The notes beneath the pieces are model-generated. The model saw only the letters and a list, made by a program, of their open reading frames with translations. It made no database searches and was not told where the DNA came from. The translations under genes and the position numbers were made by a program. Positions 23,047 to 36,200 of a stretch of 64,000 nucleotides of DNA are shown here, in pieces (the first letter of the stretch is position 1; each line of letters begins with the position of its first letter). The stretch is from Anomaloglossus baeobatrachus. Its lineage: Eukaryota; Chordata; Amphibia; Anura; Aromobatidae. The DNA lies in NCBI RefSeq assembly GCF_048569485.1, contig NC_134358.1, positions 245,558,964-245,622,963 of the forward strand, written 5' to 3'.

Positions 23047-24008
23047 TGTAATGCCCTTATTAGCATCCCCTCACTGTCCTGCCCCCCTCCCCCGGCGGGA
23101 ACGCCAGCAGTCTCACCTTCACAGCCGTCCAGCAGTGGCTGCTCTGTTCCTGGTCCATATTGCTGTCTCCCAGGGCCTGCGTACACTGCGCAGACCTTCT
23201 GGGAATTTCTCGTAGGGTACACGCTTGGAAACATTCCTTTTTTTTTAAAGGACCAGTATGGTCTAACTCAGAAGTGCCTCTCAGCTTGGCCGAGATGCAG
23301 CAGGTATTTAAGGCACCTTCCTCTTAAGAGGGGCACCTGGGCAGCGAGTTCTAAATGTTGCTAGTTCTAAGGTCTGTTTGTGTTGCCACTGCTGTTATTG
23401 TACTGTTGCTGCTTCCCAGTTTCATTGTATTGCTGCAACACTCTTATCCCAGTCACTTCAACTATATCCACTGCTGCAGGAATCTACGCCTGTTGCCTAC
23501 AATGCTATCCGTTGCTACTGTATCCATTCATCTTTCCTGGCCAAATCCACAGCACCAAACAGGAAAAAGGGAGTCGGCACTCCACCCAAGTCACTATGCA
23601 CATGGACAGATAAAATCCAGCATAAAAAAGAATGGTCCCGGCGCTCGCTGGTTGCAATAAAGTAACCTTTATTGTTCACATCTGAATGTTTCAGCCTCCC
23701 CTGGTTTGCTGTTGAAGGCCCAGGTGTATTACTTTAATGCAACCAGTGAGTGTCGGGACCATTCTCTGATACTAAATCCACGACACCAGCTGCTGCTTTT
23801 TCTACCATCAGAGACAGTCAGTGTTCATACCTCAAGGGCCAGCTGTCGTAGCATCAGTCTTCCAGAGCGGCACCTGGTCTCATACCTGCAGCGGAACACC
23901 CTCACCATCAGAGGCTCTGATGAAAATCAGGTGTGGTTATGTAGTCAAGCTTCTTTAAGTTTTCTGTGTGCTGTGGCCTAGTGGGTCCGCTAACCAGCGA
24001 GCATAACA
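23047..24008 (+). repeat. 3' LTR of the Ty3/gypsy-like element, with extra internal segment
   Basis: Starts TGTAATGCCC and ends GCGAGCATAACA. It matches the 5' LTR on both sides, but about 400 bp (roughly 23550-23960) has no counterpart there. The extra part includes GGTTGCAATAAAGTAACC, which may belong to a separate inserted repeat whose ends I could not fix. Confidence 0.7.
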
Positions 24009-24907
24009 ATGCTGTTCAATATTTTATTTTCTCAAACTGATTTGACATGAGAAAAAAAAACAAAAAAAAACAAAAAACAAACTTGCAGCATGCTGTCATT
24101 TGAAACTCAAATTGGATGCCATACACCCACTAGTGTCTGTTGGTGTGTGGAAAACATAGGACTGCACTTGATTGACAACCAAGTGCAGTCCAATTTCTGC
24201 AGATTCATACAATAGAGAAGATGGATACATTTTGTTTTCCATCTTCCCGTTAGAGTGTGCTCAGATTCTCTCAACCAAAGGAATTGAATCACCCTATGCT
24301 GATATTCGGAACAAATGCGGACATCCTTTCTAAATGTTAGTTATTAATGCATATATTTTGAGATGAGTATCTTCCATTGTGTATTTTACAGTATACTTAC
24401 CAATTTCTTCTTCAAGTTAGTAAAGAGTATCATTGCTATTAACACCATTAACTTGTTTTTCTACTTAGTGTTAGATTATGACATTTAAGGTGGAGTTTTA
24501 GAAGGAATTATTTAATTACAATGTAACGTAGTGGTATTGATGCTTTAGACCAACTAAATATTTCACATATTTGCTGATAAAAAGGACCTGTTATCTCCTG
24601 GAAAGCTTCAGGATGTAAAAAGGAAACCAAAGTATGCAATATTTGTTCAATGAATATAATAATTAGGAAAGAAAAACAACAAACAGTCCTCTTTAGCATT
24701 AAAAACTCTAGCCCTTTAAGAAAGATTGGCTGGGGCTCTCTGCTATTGAAAGTTGTGTGAGACTTCCTGCTTGTCAATGGGAAGATAGCACTGTATAGTG
24801 CAGACTCCATGTGCAGCAAGCAAATTGAGAGTAGATACTGTTAACTTAGTAAACAAGAAAGGTGCTGTTAGCTTGATAATAGATCTTGTTAGATAAGAAG
24901 AAATGTA
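24009..24907. other. Intergenic, minor repeat relics
   Basis: An A-rich run lies near 24051-24085. Around 24580-24696 there is a small relic with AAAGGACCTGTTATCTCC at one side and CAGTCCTCTTTA at the other, a likely degraded member of the TTAA-flanked group complete at 45961-47024. No gene seen. Confidence 0.4.
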
Positions 24908-25642
24908 AAGGGTACTTCTCACATAGCGAGATCACTAGCGAGATTGCTGCTGAGTTACAGGTTTTGTGACGTACCAGTGACGTCATCAGCGATCTCGCCG
25001 TGTGTGACACTAAGCAGCGACCTGGCCCCTGCTGTGAAATCGCTGATCGTTACACACTGTTCTGGTTCATTTTTTGGTTGTTGTGCTCCCGCAGGGCAGC
25101 ACGCATCAGTGTGTGTGACATCTTACCCAACGACCTCGTTCGCGACTCACGTAGGTGTGCATCTTCATTGTTTTCCGCGCCCTCTCTGTTCCGATTGGTG
25201 ATTGCTACTGCGTTCGGATTGGCCGCTTCCATCCTCTGTTCTGGCTTGTAGATCGCAGTACATTTCAGAGGGCTGAATTCACTTGTCCCGGACTGCGTGT
25301 AGCAGCAGATCGTAATACAGTCCATTCTGCATCGGGACTGTAGGATGGAGAAGGATGGAAGCGCAATTATGTTGCCTTCTCTAAAGGCAAGGCCGCCCAG
25401 TCACAACACAGTTCCGACCACCAATCGGAGTAGAGGGGGCGCGGAAAAGGCAATGTAGATGCACGTCTATGTTACTAATCAAGATTTGAATCGTGCTATG
25501 TGACAGGGTCCCAGCGACCGCCGTATCATTGCTGCGTCGTTGGGAAGATGACTGTTTGACAGCTCACTAGCGACCCTGTATCCACGTACCAGCAATCCTG
25601 ATCAGGTCGTTTCGTGGTACGTCGTTTAGTGTGACGGTACCC
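24908..25642. mobile_element. TA-flanked MITE (mariner-type), copy 2 of 7, divergent subfamily
   Basis: The ends AGGGTACTTCTCACATAGCG and GTGTGACGGTACCC are flanked by TA (24906-24907, 25643-25644). GATCTCG, GTGACGTCATC and GCGACC motifs recur inside, and the arms are largely self-complementary. It differs more from the others than they do from each other. Confidence 0.65.
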
Positions 25643-26519
25643 TAATGTATAATCCTGTGTGATCAAGCAAAAGAAAAAAATAGATAGCAGTTGCAGTCCT
25701 GTCAGTTTCTCAGTGTGCTATGACTGTGATTGTCTTGTTACAGTATGTATTGAGACTCAGATTAAGCTCTTATAGATAACCAATTCCTTTCTTGACAGAT
25801 TAATCCTTTACAAGAAATCATGTCTTCCTTGTGCTTATTAATCTTCCTCTTGTATCTTCATCATTTTCGTGGGCTGCATTACATACGAGAATATCTTCTT
25901 GCATATTTTGTTTGAGGTAAAGCTTTGGCCCAGGGGTTGGAGGTGAAGTAATGCCTTGCCTGATTTGTATTTCGCTGATTTACTTTTGCTGACGTTATGA
26001 GAAAAATAGGTGAGTCTATTCTCCTATTGTATTCTATAAACTAGTAAATTAGCAAAACAACAAAACAGGCCAAATCATGTTGGATCTGAGCACAAGGCTT
26101 TAGTTTACCATTAAGATGATGTCTAGAATCAGCTCCCTCTTTCTAAGGGGTACGGGGTAAGCTAAAAAGGACAACCAGGATCTATCTATATAAGGCTTGT
26201 GGTGTGTCACACCAACTTTTGGCGGTTTAGCAGAATTCTGTTGCTATTGTGCTGAACAAATGTTGCGATTTACAAAAAAAATCTGCTTTTTTAGAGATTA
26301 AGGATTTTGTATAATTTGGTTAGAATTAAATTCCATTTAAATTAATTAGCCCAGCCCTAATAAATCTTAATGTTAAAAACATTAGCATTATACTTTCCAA
26401 TAGTAGACTTTGTAAGCCAGTATTTATGAAAATGGGGCTTAACTTAAAAGGATATTACGTTTGTGAAATAATGTTGCTATCAAATATTCACCCAAACATC
26501 ATTAACGTACAACATAAAA
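25643..26519. other. Intergenic, downstream of DSP, nothing recognised
   Basis: AT-rich unique-looking DNA with no gene or repeat ends found. Confidence 0.5.
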
Positions 26520-27083
26520 ACTTAAAATATTTCAAACTTTATTGCCAGCCAATATAACAAACAAGCATAGTTGAATATAAAAGGCTAACTCCTGTCAACC
26601 ATACAGTCGTAGGCAAGTATGACAAAATCAGCTTTGTTAAAGCTGGGAATGAATCTATATAAAAATCTAAGACTGGAACCTTAACCATTTTGGTACTTTT
26701 AGAACTGCATTAAAAAGGTAATTCAAAGTCAAAATGCAAAAATGAGAATGCAGAAATAGCAAGTAAGATTTCACCAATTTTCTCTTAACTGATAAGAATT
26801 TGTAGAAAAGGCACAGCAAATGCAAACTACATTACAAATATTGTGTTACCCATACACATTTCTAAATACATAAAACATATTTTTAACCATTTTGGTAACA
26901 AAGAGCTTGTTAAAAAAAAAGCCATTATGCCCCTCATATCAAAAAGATTAAAGTTTGTTTTTCAGTGCACATTTTAAAACATTTCAAATAAGAAAATATA
27001 AAGCACATACTTTAGCCAAATGTTATTTTTAAAGGCGAAAACCAATATAGTTTACCCCATTAGATAGTTAAACCCTTTACCAA
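26520..27083 (-). other. DSP: DSP 3' untranslated region
   Basis: AT-rich DNA follows the TAA stop. The first canonical poly(A) signal seen on the minus strand is AATAAA at 26538-26543, about 540 bp after the stop. The cleavage site is inferred to be 10-25 bp further down, near 26520. Confidence 0.6.
26538..26543 (-). terminator. DSP: DSP polyadenylation signal AATAAA
   Basis: TTTATT on the + strand reads AATAAA on the gene strand, in the context GGCAATAAAGTTTG. It is the likely 3' end signal of DSP. Confidence 0.55.
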
Positions 27084-30000
27084 TTAATTTCCAAAAGAAC
27101 TACTGCTAACAGATTGGAAAGAATAGCTGTATGAAGAAGAGGCTGATGAACCATCAAAACTTCCTCTTCGAGATCCACTGCGAGAACCTGATCGAGATCC
27201 TGACCGGGATCCAGGCGCTGAAGATACATTGTATGGGCTACTTATTCCTTTAGAGGACACTGAAGCGGCTTCCAGCATTCTTAGACCTGTTACATCTTCA
27301 ACCATTGAACGATCAACTGCTTCTTTGTAGGAGATTTTCAGTTTAGTTTTTGGACAAGTCAGAATTTTGGGATAGTTGCTGATGTCTCGTAGTTTCTGCG
27401 CAGCTCGACCATCAATTATACTTTTCCGTATAGCTTCTTCTGTTGTAATTCTGGATTGTGTTTCTGGATCTATAAGGCCCCCTGTTAAGTACTGGAACTC
27501 AAGGAAACGTTGTCCAGCTTCATATGGCAGCCAGTTAACCTTCATGGCTTCTGCAGCAGATAATTTTTTCTGCCCTCTAACACCATCAAAACCAGAATAT
27601 GCTTTCTGTGCTTGCTTCAGCCTGGCTGACATATCATGATCTATTATGCCTTGGTTGACAGCATCTTGCAGAGGAATTCTTTGACCAGAGTTTGGGTTGA
27701 TAATGCCACCTGTGCATGCCTGTGCTTCAAGTAAACGCTGTCCAGTAATTGTATCAACAATACCACGCTTGATGCCCTCTGAAATGGATATTTTTTCTAA
27801 ATTTTCTGTATCGAAGATGGCTGCAATAGGACTAATTTCCTCTAAAGAGTCTGAAAATGAACCACTTTTAGACCAAGAGGTTGTTCGAAGTTTGGGAGAT
27901 AAGAGGGACTCTTGTCTGGAAGTAACTAGTACATCGTCACTTAAATTTTTGTTTGAGATCATGTCTGCAAATTGAGTAAGGCTCAAAGTACCAGCACGGT
28001 ATTGTTCAAAGTTGCTTTTACTGATTATATTCAGGTCTATTGCTTCTTGGACATCATACTGATTGCCTGTCTTGCGATCGACAAGTACAACTCTGGTTGA
28101 TCCATCTGAACCTGTAGTAGTTATTTCTTCCCATTCACATTCTTGTTCTGAAAGCTCAAGGTAAGTGTCATAATCTATAAGACCTTTGTTATAAGCTTCC
28201 TGTACAGTCATTTCCCTGTTGGTATCTGGGTCAACTATTACCACTCTACGTTTCCTAGAGGTTTTCTTTTGGGATGCCTGGACTAACTTTTTCTTTTCTC
28301 TTAAAGGCAGTAGACAAAGATTGGTTTTGTCATCAACAATACACCTTTCTTTTAATTGCAAGTATGTCAGATTTTCCTCTGTGTTAGGATCGAAAAAGCC
28401 TTTGGTGTCATCACTAGGATCTGAAAGGATTTCATTCAGTTCTTCATTAAAGTAACCACGTTTATATGCAACATCAACTGGTAAACGATGACTTGCTTTT
28501 GGATCAATGATTCCACCAGTAGCAATTTGAGCCTCCAGCAGGCGGACACCATGTCCTTTTTCAATAAGCTCCTTGTTCATAGCCTGAAACAGTGAAATTA
28601 TGTTCCCAGTTTCTGGGTCCTTGTAACCAGTTACAGCTCTTTCTGCAGACAGTAGTTTTTCCTTAAATTCAATTCCAACAAGTCCTCTTCTGTAAGCTTC
28701 TTCAACGGTAAGTCTTAGATTATTTACTGGGTCTACTATGAACCCTGTTGCTGCTTGCGCTTCCAGTAGTTCCAGCGTGGTTCCAGGTCTTAGCAGTCCC
28801 TTTTTCATTGCATCATAGATTCCTAGCTTTTCTTTTGTAGCCTCATTGTAGATGCCAGCAATACAGCTGGATCCCTGCAGAAAATCTTTAATTCGTTCAC
28901 TGACTTCTTCCACAGATATTTGCCCAGATTCTAATTGATCTACTGTAGAAGAACGAATAATACCTGACTCTACTAACTCTGTCAAAGGTACTTGATGTCT
29001 GATACCTGCGAATGAAAGGCTTTTCTTCATTACTGGAAGCAAAAGTAATCCTGTGTGGGGTTCAACTCTGCATTTCTGCTTAAGTTGTGCATAACTGACA
29101 TTCTTCTTAGTGACTGGTTCTATGTAATATTTTCCATCATCACTGGGGTCATTAAGAGATTTCTGTAAATCACGATCAATCAAGCCACGAGATAATGCAA
29201 CCTCAATAGGTACAAAGACACTGTTCACTGGGTCAACTATCCCTCCTGCAGCTACCTGAGCTTCTAAGAGCCGTATTCCAACTTCCCTACTAATGAGATT
29301 TTTCTTGATCGCCTCTGAAGTAGATACGATTTTTCCTGAGAAGGGATCTTTGAAACCAGTAACTGCTTTTTCTGCAGTATAAATGGCCTCTCTGTCTTGG
29401 AAATCAATGAGGTCCCTAGCTACAGCATTGTCTACTGAAAGCTTTTCATTCCTATTTATGTCTATAATTCCCCCTGTTGCAGCTTGAGCCTCCAAAAGCA
29501 TGACCGAGCTCTCAGGTGAAATCAGATTCTTTCTCTTTCCTTCCACAAATGAATATTTCTCTTTAGGTGTGACAGATATTCCAGCAATTGCACCAGCACC
29601 CTTTAAGAAGGGTTCAATTTCAGCGGCAACTTCTTCCAGTGTTCTCTGGCCCTTTATTAATTTTTCATAAGTAGCCTTTGTTATTATTTGGCATTCCAGA
29701 AGTTGATGCACTGTAACTTTTTTCCTCAGACCATCGAAAACAAACTTGGAAAGATCAACTGACATGTCTTCATCAGTCTGAATCTGCTTACTTGATGAGA
29801 TAGGACGTCTCTTAAGATTGTCTAGCTCCCTTTCAAGAGCAAGTCGTTGATTGTCAAAATCTACTTGAGTCATCCGTTGGGTCTCCTCCATCTTCCGTCT
29901 GTATCGCTCTTCAATAGACCTAATCTCTGCTTGCAATCTTTCAATTTCAGTTTTGTATGAAACTTTTTCTCTTTCACTTCTCTCCCAATCACTTTCAATT

Positions 30001-30260
30001 CTCTTCACATCTTCCTCCTTGCGGGTGTATTGTGTTCTCCACTGATTAAGATCATTTCGAATTTGCTGTTTCTCTTCTTCCAAGCGTTGCTTATTACGGG
30101 ATTCTGCATCTAATGAAGTCTTTGCACGATTGAGTTCCTCTTCAAGGCGTTGCAGCCTTGTTTTGTCCTGTTCCAAAAGTTTTATTTTCATCAAGAGACT
30201 TTCTTTTTCTTGAATAATTTCTGTACATTTCATACCAGATTCCTGTATCTTACTAGTGGC
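27084..30260 (-). CDS. DSP: DSP exon 24: end of rod, plakin repeat domains A-C, GSR tail
   Basis: The acceptor TTTTCTTGTAG precedes GCCACTAGTAAG (ATSKIQES, human ASNRIQES). The 1058 residues start with about 150 of coiled coil, then VFDGLRKKV and three plakin-repeat domains marked by recurring [14 protein letters not shown]-like units. In exon numbering these are roughly residues 180-380 (A), 415-625 (B) and 780-1000 (C). The linker contains [14 protein letters not shown]. The end is [20 protein letters not shown], with four GSR-type units against about six in human, and it keeps the RRGS serine known in human as a site controlling keratin binding. It ends SSSSFGN and TAA at 27084-27086. This region binds keratins, vimentin and desmin. 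Confidence 0.98.
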   Translation of the reverse strand, partial: ATSKIQESGMKCTEIIQEKESLLMKIKLLEQDKTRLQRLEEELNRAKTSLDAESRNKQRLEEEKQQIRNDLNQWRTQYTRKEEDVKRIESDWERSEREKVSYKTEIERLQAEIRSIEERYRRKMEETQRMTQVDFDNQRLALERELDNLKRRPISSSKQIQTDEDMSVDLSKFVFDGLRKKVTVHQLLECQIITKATYEKLIKGQRTLEEVAAEIEPFLKGAGAIAGISVTPKEKYSFVEGKRKNLISPESSVMLLEAQAATGGIIDINRNEKLSVDNAVARDLIDFQDREAIYTAEKAVTGFKDPFSGKIVSTSEAIKKNLISREVGIRLLEAQVAAGGIVDPVNSVFVPIEVALSRGLIDRDLQKSLNDPSDDGKYYIEPVTKKNVSYAQLKQKCRVEPHTGLLLLPVMKKSLSFAGIRHQVPLTELVESGIIRSSTVDQLESGQISVEEVSERIKDFLQGSSCIAGIYNEATKEKLGIYDAMKKGLLRPGTTLELLEAQAATGFIVDPVNNLRLTVEEAYRRGLVGIEFKEKLLSAERAVTGYKDPETGNIISLFQAMNKELIEKGHGVRLLEAQIATGGIIDPKASHRLPVDVAYKRGYFNEELNEILSDPSDDTKGFFDPNTEENLTYLQLKERCIVDDKTNLCLLPLREKKKLVQASQKKTSRKRRVVIVDPDTNREMTVQEAYNKGLIDYDTYLELSEQECEWEEITTTGSDGSTRVVLVDRKTGNQYDVQEAIDLNIISKSNFEQYRAGTLSLTQFADMISNKNLSDDVLVTSRQESLLSPKLRTTSWSKSGSFSDSLEEISPIAAIFDTENLEKISISEGIKRGIVDTITGQRLLEAQACTGGIINPNSGQRIPLQDAVNQGIIDHDMSARLKQAQKAYSGFDGVRGQKKLSAAEAMKVNWLPYEAGQRFLEFQYLTGGLIDPETQSRITTEEAIRKSIIDGRAAQKLRDISNYPKILTCPKTKLKISYKEAVDRSMVEDVTGLRMLEAASVSSKGISSPYNVSSAPGSRSGSRSGSRSGSRRGSFDGSSASSSYSYSFQSVSSSSFGN

Positions 30261-33200
30261 CTACAAGAAAAGAAAAAACAACAAATAAAAGAATGTTTAT
30301 TGCCATAATCTGCCTACAACACCCTCAACAATTTACACACATTCACAATACTACCAGTATGGGGTCTAAAATCTCACACATTGTGGTATTCATTTTTGGA
30401 TAATGAAGCATCTATATAATGAAGTATAAACTATATATTTGACTACTTTCCCTTCACTTACAATATGAAATATTTAAAATGTAAAAATACACTGTGCTAA
30501 AATAACGATCGAGCAAGAGTAAGGCTATGGTTGATTATTGCAGGCCTTTTGTTTTTGGTGATTTTATTCTATAATTAGTATGAATTTCTGAAAAATACAA
30601 AGATACAGAACAAAAACATTTACAAATGGAAAGACAAAATTTAATGACAACAGACTTGATTTACTGACATCTGACACGAATACAATGATTAAAACATAAA
30701 AAATGAGGTTAGTTAAGACTTCGGAGAGTAAACCAAATCACAAGATAAACAAAAAGAGAAATGTTTAATAAGATTGACAATATGGAGATTTTGTCATTTT
30801 AGAAGTTACAGAAATAGCTTTATTAGGTTATTAAATATTGTAGATTAAATAAGTGCATGCATTACTATACTAAATACATTTTAAATGTGTGTGCTCTTTT
30901 AAATATATGTGATATGATAAATACATATAAATATAATAGTATTTAGCTACCAGGCTTAAATATAACAAATACAGTAAGTAGTCAGTGCATCTAAGTGTAA
31001 CTGGCCTTGTATTAAATATTATATGATTTTTAATTAAAATATTAATAATGCATCATTTTTAATTATGCCATTTGGTTATTACCAATGAACATCAAATTTA
31101 TCCTATTTGGAAATGTGGACTGTGTGTGAGGTTTTCAGAACAGTTTAATGCCCGCTTACTGCTTTGTAGATAACCAAACATTCACCCCTGTCCTCAAGGT
31201 GCCTTAATTTTAGAAATTCTACTATTTTGGCAATGAGAAATCCAATTACAAAGTTATTAGAAGTTAACTACATATATTAGATTATAGAATGAAGAAATTA
31301 CTGGACAGAAAACACATGAAAGGAAATTTATGTGAGTACCTCTAGTGCTTGCTTTTGGAATTTTTCAATTTCCTGTCTCAAATTTTGCCTCTCTTTCTGT
31401 AATTCATTTATTAGGCCCTGTAGCTCCAAAGATCTCTTGTTGCTGATTTGCAGCTGGTTCTTTAACTCTGTAATAGTTGCATTTTTTTCACCATCCACTT
31501 CATCTTTACATTTCTTGACCTCCTCATTTTCCAGTCTAACATAACGTAGCTCCTCTTCCAACCTCAGGTGCTCTTTAGTCAGATTTTCTGTTATTGATTG
31601 TAGCCTCTCTATTTCTATTTTACTCTCATTAAGGCTACGGTTTCTCTCTTCAATAGTTTTCTGGAGGTGCTCATTTCTTATATGAGCCTGCCGTAAGTTT
31701 TCTTGCTCTACATGTAATTGGCGACGTAGACTTTCCACCTCGGCTACAAGCTTACTCAGCTCATCAATGTTTCTCTGCTGGTCTCTGAGCTGACCATCTA
31801 AAGACTCTCTCTGTTGTCTTAAATCTTCTTCAGTTTGCCTTTTAATAATCGTAACTTGCTCTACTTGTTGTGTTAGCGTTGTGATCTTTTTCATTTGTTC
31901 AGTACTGGATCTTTTAAGAGCCTCCAACTCTTCTTCTAACCTTTTATTTTTTGCATGCTCATCTGTAGCAATTCTTTTTTGCCTGTTAACCTCTTCCTCA
32001 AGTTTGTTCTTCTGTGACTCCAATTCTTTCAGATAGGCTTGAAGTCTGTTTATTTCATTTTCTTTCCCTTGTTTATCTATTGATAGCTTTTCATAGTCTG
32101 ATTTAAGCCTTATTAATTCTTGCTCCTGAATCTTTAATTTACTTATGGTCTCTGTGGCAGTGGTGTTCGCTTTTTGTAGATCAAACTGGTTCCTTTGTAC
32201 TTTGACATGCTCCTCCTCAAGTTTTTTCTTTTGGTTTATTTCAACCTCAATAACTTTTTTCAATCTTTCAATCTCCTTATTACGATCCTGAATTGTTTTT
32301 GCAGCATCGTCAAGGGATTTTTTATTTCTATGCTCCTCCTCAGACTTAAGCTTGGTAAGTTGCATCAACTCAATCTCCAGTTGTTGCTTCCTTTGAGTCA
32401 ACTCAGATGTGAATGACTTCTGCTGGTGAGCATCATCTTCTGTTTTCTTAAAATTAGTTGTCATTTGTGTCAAAGAGGTCCTTAATCTGTTTAGCTCTGA
32501 TGACAAGTCTCGTTTCTCTCTTGCTAGACTGTCTATCTGTTGATTCAAGCCAGTGAGGTTGTCTTCTTTTTCAATACTTAATTCGTGGATGGTGGTTTTT
32601 GTAATATTAATTTCTGTCTCATACTTGTTTCTTAAATTTATAAGTTGATCGTCATAATTGTTTCTTACCTTTACAAACTCATTTTCATATTGTCTCTGAC
32701 GTGCAGCCTCCTCCTGAAGTTGGTACTTCAATTTGTCAATCTCACCATTTCTATCCTGAATTGTCCTGCTAGCTTCCTCCAGCGATATCTTAAATCTTGT
32801 AACTTCATCTGAGCTACAACTAATCAACCTTTGTAGTTCCTTTTCTAATTGCTGTTTTTTCTGAGTTATCTCAGACCCTGAAGCTTTCTGCTGAAGAGCA
32901 TCATCTTCTGCCCGTCTGCGTTGTTCATTTGTTTGAACAATGGTTTCATTGAGTCGAGTTATTTCTTGGGTCAGATCTCTATTTTCTCTTGCTAATTTCT
33001 CAAGTTGGGCTCTTAATTCATATGCATCTTCTTCCTTCTGAACCGTTATTTGCTGTATTGTGGTTTTCGTAATGTTTATTTCAGATTCATGCTTGTTCCT
33101 CAAACTACCGATTTCGTCACTATACTGCTTCCTTACCTTTGATAGCTCATTCTCATAGTCCCGCTTCCTCTGGCCTTCGTCCTGCAGAAGAACTCTTAGC

Positions 33201-36200
33201 CTCTCTATCTCATATTCCTTCTCCTTGATTATCTTGTCAGTTTCAATTTTTTGACGGTTGACACCTTCTAAGTCACTTTGCCTCTTTTGCTGAATTTGGC
33301 TAAATTCATTCTTCTGGAGCTCACATCTGTCCTCCAAAGCTTTTCTCCTCCTTTTCTCATCATCAATCTCATATGTAAACCTGGTGATCTTTTCATTGAG
33401 CTCAGTTATTTGACTATAGCATTTATCAAGGTTTTGCTTAGCAGAAGACCCTTCTATTTCTGCCTTCCTCTTCATATCTTCCAGAAGGAGGAGCCTTGTT
33501 TTGTAATCTGAGCACTCTGTCTGATACTTTTGCAGATTTTGATCAAGAAATTTATTTTTTTGGGAGTTATCTGAATTTGCATCTCTGGCAAGGCGCAGTT
33601 CCTCCTCAAGAAGCTCAATCCTAGTGTTTTTCATCTGTAAAAAAAAAAAAAAAAGTAAAATGTTTGTCACAATTCAGTCAACCAATTATAATTTTGCATA
33701 TCCAAGTTAACACTGTTTTATTTGAATGAATGAATGAATGAATGAATATTGTTGGATGTAAATATGCCAGTGTTAGTCAATAAATTGCATTTTTTATGTG
33801 GGCCTAAATATATGAGCTTTAGTCAATAGAACACACAGTTAGCAAAGTGTGCAAACTGTAAAGGGATGAACATTTGTAATCCAAGCTTTTCATCTCCATA
33901 CACTTTACACATGCTTATTATTGCTGCATGGAAATAGAAGTGTATGAGTGCCAACTGCATAGTTTTTTCCAACATACTTCTGAAACTAAAGACAGTTCTA
34001 TAGAAAGTCTCTAAGTCTGACTTTGGCCTCTTAGAAGACAAACCCTTGGCTGAGCTCTTATGCCTTTTTGGTTTAGATATCTGTAGAGGTCTTTACACTG
34101 GACCACCACCAATCAAAACATCTGACAAATCTACGACATATCAAACATCTGTTGAAGTGTTATGTAGCTACACTTTAATTAAAAATCAATTCTTAGGCAT
34201 TTCTTCTCCATTGACAAGTATCAGCTTGGGTTAAATTAAACACTCCAAAAGGTGATTGTATAGTAAAGTACCTTTAGGTCTTCCATGCTCTTTGACATTT
34301 CATGCAAAAGTCTGTATAAATCATTTCCTCTAGTTAACAACTCAATGTAGCGAGCTTGAATGTCAGAAGCCTGAATAAAAAAAAAATATGGTTATGATTG
34401 TGGTGGTCTTAGACAATTTGTGCAACATGCTTCTTTATATCGCTAATATATGCAACATTACAACATGCGATTATATATTTTGTAATTAACTTGCTTCCTA
34501 ATATAGTGACAACTTTATTACTTGTCTTATAATAATTAGTCTGACAATAATGATATTAAATGCACATCTTGTAGCCACTATCAGGGATGTAAGATGCAGG
34601 AGTTCCAATTGCACCCAAGCCCTGGAGCTTAGGGGTCCAAAAAGTCCTTCTGGCCTATATAAAAAAAGACCAATGCTATTAGAGACTTATAATAATTGTG
34701 GGCATCATTGAAGCTTTTGCATTGGGGCCCACGAGCTTCAAATTACGCCACTGGCCACTACATACAAAATAATGGCCAATCTCATTTTTCCTAAAATATA
34801 TTTATATCTGTGGTATGGATTGAAAACTAGTGGTAGTAGTTATTCTAATTTTAAAAACGTTATAACTTATGAACAGAATTAAAAAAGAATGTTGTACTAA
34901 CTTCTTGCAAGACAACGACTGCTGGAGATTGTACCACGGTCCTTTTTATTGGGATGTTAAGTAAGGTTTCCAGTCCAGAGCTGTATGACGCCAGCTGGAG
35001 CTCATAATCCTAAATAATAAAAAATAGGAATATCATTATTATTCATATAAATGCCTTTCTACATAACGTATTGTAGTATGCCACTAGATGGGGATTCTTT
35101 ATGCTCATGTTATCTGTGGATATAATGGATTTGTAGACTTCAGTGAAGACATTGCACTGAAAATCTACAACAGCGTATCGTATAATACTTGGGATGTGGT
35201 TGATAAAACCTATTGTATATAGGTTGAATTATGAGCTGTATGTTCCCTATATGTCATGGACTTTTATGGAACACTATGGAGTACAAGTCATGCCCACTAT
35301 TTACAGTGTTCTGTCATACGGGTCCAATATCTGCTTACCTTGATAGAAGATGCGCATTGGTCTGCAGTCTTCATCACCTCTTCTACCTTCTCTCTCTTGC
35401 CTTGTATTTCAACATTTAAATTCTATTAAGCAAAAGAAAAAACTATTTAATTCTTGATTTGCAGTATGTGAGACACATTCATAAAAGGTTGCTTTTATAG
35501 GCCAAGGTGAAAGATCTAAAAATTGCAACCCACAATATGTTAACAAAAACGTTTAAAAGAAGAGTGACAATTCATTTTACCCACCTTTTGTTCATTTAGG
35601 TATCTTGCAACAGTGTTGGCATCTGAAAGCTTTGAGGACTCCAAGACATCTATCTTCTGTTTGGTGTCGCTGATCCACTTGCTCAGGACCTGATACATAT
35701 CCTTGTAATTTCTCAGCTGTTTTCCTTGCTTCTCAAGTTCCCAAGATCTAGAATAAGGAAGCATTATTACGACATGTATATATGCAACCTCATAAGAGTT
35801 GAAGGCCCACTGAAGTCTTTTATTCATTCTCTATACTAGTCCCACAGTCACAGTAGTCCAATGACAGCACTAGGTGGCCAACATTCCCAGTCTAAGGTCA
35901 TACTTATATACATACAAGTTCTTTAGCACCATCCAAAGCAGATTGTATTGTCTACCATATAGAGATCTGTGTCCAGAAGAGAAATGCTTGTGTTTCATTT
36001 CTCTAAAAAAACACAATTACCTGTCATCAATTTCTTTTTCAATCCTGTGCCAGCGCTCAGTCAGTTGATTGGATTTGTCAGAGAATTTGGAGAGGTCTAC
36101 TTCACAATATGGGTAGGCCTGGACAACACGGTCATTAATTTGTAAAGTTTTCTTTAACTCTGTATCTAGAGATATCAGCTGGGATTTCTTCTGTTCTAGC

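Larger units (their letters stand above)
19734..24008 (+). mobile_element. Ty3/gypsy-like LTR retrotransposon, broken fossil
   Basis: Two related LTRs (19734-20300 and 23047-24008) enclose an internal region with recognisable parts in the usual Ty3 order. These are a gag-like segment at about 20450-21050 (CRGFINQCSLYF), an aspartic protease signature near 21300 (LLDSGADQNFI), a reverse transcriptase start at about 21830-22010, an integrase segment at about 22250-22570, and a C-terminal part with GPFEVLQQIKKVSF near 22810. The element is clearly broken, with many lesions, and is old. The LTRs have drifted apart, and one is about 400 bp longer than the other. Confidence 0.8.

Noticed and set aside
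27376-28455. Plus-strand open frames opposite DSP exon 24
   Set aside because: Shadows of a long, strongly conserved coding exon on the other strand.
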